In this document: piece by piece, positions 20,801-22,401 of the stretch
How positions within the stretch are numbered: the first letter of the stretch is position 1
Layout: every line of letters starts with the position of its first letter
IMG/VR virus record: IMGVR_UViG_3300008116_000367
Span: 1 to 22,401 of that record
Origin: a virus
Strand: one strand, 5' to 3'
DNA: 22,401 nucleotides
Notes under the pieces: generated by a model
What the model saw: only the letters and a program-made list of their open reading frames with translations
What the model was told of the DNA's origin: nothing
The model's database searches: none
Made by a program: the position numbers and the translations under genes

Positions 20801-22401
20801 ATAGCGTCACGATCTTTAAAATCAACGTGAAGTACGTCCGTGTCAATTTTTGCATCGCGCAGCGCTGATCTAATTGCGCTTAGTATGCGGTTGGGAGCGC
20901 GGGCTTTAAACTCTTCAAACGGATCGTTTGTGCTTCCGATGTCTTCCGAATCGGGCAGGATAACGTCTAACGCGGCGGTTTCATTTGTAAGATCAATCCG
21001 ACCAACACGTACTTTTCCGTTAACAGTTATCTGTTGATTTGTTTCGCTACGACCAGAACTGTATGCGCGAATCTCATCGATATACGTGTTATTGCCTGCG
21101 TTAAGTACTGTGTTTTCTGTGCCGTATGTCAGCAAGGTGCCAACTTTCAACAGTTTAGTAGCATCAATGTTCGTGTCACTAAACATTGCCAGTCGCTTAA
21201 CTGTGCGCAGTTCTGGCAAGTTGATGCTGGTGCGGCTGTACGCGGTTACGTCGTTTGCGGCCTTAAGCGTTTCCCATGTGGTAGTAAAGTCTTTTCCACC
21301 AATTGACGTTTTAAGTTCGTCAGTAGGTTTGACGTCGCTTCTAAGGTCCAAGTAGTCCATGAACCAGTAGCCGTTGTCATATGCTTTATACAACTGCTGC
21401 GTAATTTTTTTAGTTGCCGCTTGCACTACGCTCTCGGGTATATCGCGGCTACCGTATCCAAAAGTATTTCTAAACTTAAGCTGCCGCTTGACGCCTTTTT
21501 CGTCTACATTGCGCTCGGAGTTCACCACGTTGCCAAAATTAGAAAAATCTTCTGGCGTAAGTTCTTGGTCAGAGAACATCTTGATTAGCGTTTCTTTACG
21601 GTCCATTTCTTCTACAAATGCACGACCGTCTTTAAAGCCTTTATCTAATATAAAAGCTTTGGCTAGTTGCTGATGTTTTTTGCTTAACGCTTGGTTAGGT
21701 AAGTTGCCGCGTATTTCTCCGATCTTACTTGTACCATCCATACGAACTGCAACTTCAGGCTTGCCGTTTTCGTAGTAGATGTAGAAGTCGCCATTTTTTA
21801 TTTGGGACTCGGCAGTTGAGACTGAACCGCCAGTACACCACGGCGTGTTTGCCGCGCCTGCGTTAAGCGCAACAGCGTCTTCGTATTTGTTAGACTGTGC
21901 AAACTTTTGCCAACCATCTTTGCGTCTGTTGGCGCTGGCATTTGCGTCAGCATTTGTTTGCAGTCCCCCAAGAAACGCGTCTTTCAACGACTTGCCTTTA
22001 CGCAGCTCTTCAATAACAGCGTTGGCAGACTCGCGGCCAACAACGGCCACGGGGTGCTTGTTGTTATCAGACAGGTTGACAATCTTTAATCTACCATCAC
22101 GGCCAGATATAACGCCATACTTAGACGCAGCTTTAGCCACCAGTGCTTGCTCTGCTAACGTATAAGAAGGGTTTGCGGTCAAATAAATTGCTAGTTCAAG
22201 CAAAGCATTGTTGCGTGCTTTATTTACGGCACGGGCTTCTTCGTTGGCGATGTGTGGACTTTTCATCGCATCGTATGCGGCCAGTGTGCCTACGTCTGCT
22301 TCAACAAAGTGCAACGGGTTTTCTGGGTCGTACACGTTGCCGTCAGACATCGTAGCGGCAGTCTTGTAATCTAGCTTGCTTGAGTCTACTTGAGCAACAA
22401 A
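17788..22401 (-). CDS. Giant polyvalent/internal virion protein, LPD38-like C-terminus (partial)
   Basis: The frame is open to the right edge, with 17 more codons before the Met at 22350, so the N-terminus lies outside the window; at least 1,537 residues are seen (numbering from that Met). Residues about 160-220 hold Thr-Pro-Trp-Cys-Thr-Gly-Gly followed by Gly-Asp-Phe-Tyr-Ile-Tyr-Tyr and Val-Ala-Val-Arg-Met, a Trp-Cys-Thr domain seen in phage polyproteins. Residues about 370-450 have Leu-rich, LRR-like repeats. From about 700 on, and clearly near 1000-1300 (Asn-Pro-Ala-Tyr-Ala-Ile-Lys-Gln-Ala-Ile-Arg-Asp-Pro), it resembles the large polyvalent protein domain LPD38. The C-terminus is charged and helical. 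Such proteins are packaged or injected with phage DNA. Virion location is inferred. It is the only leftward gene. The 5' half looks more AT-rich than the 3' half. Confidence 0.8.
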   Translation of the reverse strand, partial: FVAQVDSSKLDYKTAATMSDGNVYDPENPLHFVEADVGTLAAYDAMKSPHIANEEARAVNKARNNALLELAIYLTANPSYTLAEQALVAKAASKYGVISGRDGRLKIVNLSDNNKHPVAVVGRESANAVIEELRKGKSLKDAFLGGLQTNADANASANRRKDGWQKFAQSNKYEDAVALNAGAANTPWCTGGSVSTAESQIKNGDFYIYYENGKPEVAVRMDGTSKIGEIRGNLPNQALSKKHQQLAKAFILDKGFKDGRAFVEEMDRKETLIKMFSDQELTPEDFSNFGNVVNSERNVDEKGVKRQLKFRNTFGYGSRDIPESVVQAATKKITQQLYKAYDNGYWFMDYLDLRSDVKPTDELKTSIGGKDFTTTWETLKAANDVTAYSRTSINLPELRTVKRLAMFSDTNIDATKLLKVGTLLTYGTENTVLNAGNNTYIDEIRAYSSGRSETNQQITVNGKVRVGRIDLTNETAALDVILPDSEDIGSTNDPFEEFKARAPNRILSAIRSALRDAKIDTDVLHVDFKDRDAIALPDGQGTMRKDPIATQKIQHFIRAINDQFGTRAVQNYYNKEYAEEYLAPDEKPAIDDVIHDFLQSQYDTLRTEEALLATNRKLNKIIDAIAPESYAHITERLGTLNAPNRILNAEFTVVEERPRYAPKDVGVQEDKPGIFSFKSARQESSIAPSFVAKNPTQVDRLKANFLGLTGRVQFVDRYAALSEAFKKGMDAEKIKALEGEQAEYYLRFGEQRSQFAGQFLTNGPVRLVKEETKRGTEYVYKSTPGVNMMQVADAIAKSKIGNDTEKEAILTALVAGERAKQVGWNKLNFANPSKAAAEYNQIKKLLDSRPEDKAMFDKAMDLYQQYNHGMLDLLVQTGTMSKDKVAELKKITYVPFYRINKGTGEIELMIDSEHPVRIGNIKDEPQLKELVGDSTEILPIFTSSVQNTFLLTEMALRNQAVKESAFILNKMGIASTIGKGTGPAGPNTVRFKHKGEDHFVVIDTDLYGIPASLIVKGMEGIKTTIPAAVRMLGMPADILRKFVTRNPAYAIKQAIRDPMTAWMTTGVDGVPVLNSMKELASMVAGRSEAEKKLMEAGAISSNVFTGDKGDMEKFLKEISMGKTGWQKIMARADAFALQGDAATRAVLYRDSLNKGMSEMQAYLRTLESMNFSRRGVSPSMQMLSVLIPFFNAQIQGLDVLYRAFKGKMPYDQQLEIRKKLLARGTLMAVGTLAYAMMMEDDEAYKKAKPEERLGNWFLPTPFADEPLRIPVPFELGYLFKSLPEAVYNLAADDERNKDVTKGMTKLVMLSNPFSLPQAIKPATEVYLGKSFFGGDIESQRELHTMTPSERARESTTELSKMLGSITGDAGLSPIKLDYLIRGYTGGLGIALVSLANPLLNAEAPYEKPSTKVSKMPFIGGLFQPVEGRGTLDAAYARMLEVQQAKGTYERMLQQGRKEDAKEFMEEYINRIAAASVSGSVQQKLGELAKARRQVEIAPRLSAEQKDEILKRIDTAQNKLAENFLRATDETTLRAYRP

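Noticed and set aside
17810-22355. Rightward ORFs of 60-130 codons across the right third
   Set aside because: They lie antisense to the giant leftward gene, overlap each other in several frames, lack SD sites and show no domain; the leftward frame is continuous and has recognisable sequence patterns.

Overview
The window is a contiguous piece of a tailed double-stranded DNA phage genome (Caudoviricetes). No host gene, rRNA, tRNA, CRISPR array, insertion sequence or integrase is visible. Base composition is moderate, Shine-Dalgarno (SD) sites are strong, and small ORFs are packed with ATGA/GTGA/TAATG overlaps. Several small-protein families resemble ones known from phages of Betaproteobacteria and other Proteobacteria, so a proteobacterial host is a reasonable but unproven guess.

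Layout. (1) 1-2660: a block framed by two near-identical hairpins, holding a tyrosine/aspartate-rich Cys-motif protein and a zinc metallopeptidase gene that has lost its middle and is frameshifted. (2) 2.6-7.3 kb: a rightward run of about eighteen small accessory genes: several tiny membrane proteins, two probable DNA-binding proteins, a VRR-NUC nuclease, a zinc-ribbon miniprotein, and many genes of unknown function. A well-formed sigma70-type promoter at about 4.01 kb has a perfect 16-bp palindrome across its -35 box. (3) 7.25-17.8 kb: the replication and recombination module, all rightward. It holds a family A DNA polymerase with 3'-5' exonuclease, a small HExxH metallopeptidase, a Cas4/RecB-like PD-(D/E)XK nuclease, an HNH-like protein, an SNF2-type SF2 helicase, a coiled-coil protein, a candidate ssDNA-binding protein with acidic tail, two helix-turn-helix proteins, and a 963-residue primase-helicase. 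(4) 17.8 kb to the right edge, leftward: one giant gene, at least 1,537 codons and open at the edge, for a probable large polyvalent or internal virion protein. The two transcription directions converge and overlap near 17.8 kb.

Together the rightward genes could encode a largely self-sufficient replisome: AEP-type primase plus AAA+/DUF927-like helicase, polymerase, candidate SSB, SNF2 helicase and Cas4-like/VRR/HNH nucleases. The leftward gene belongs to the virion module. Expression looks tightly translation-coupled. An extended SD related to AAGGAGAAGCA precedes about a dozen genes and is often embedded in the 3' end of the gene before it.

The points most worth a second look are the gutted peptidase gene, the repeated hairpin-SD units, the recurrent extended SD, the palindromic operator candidate, the leucine at the polymerase's 762-equivalent position, an unexplained GC-rich 186-bp gap after the SSB candidate, and the composite architecture of the giant leftward protein.
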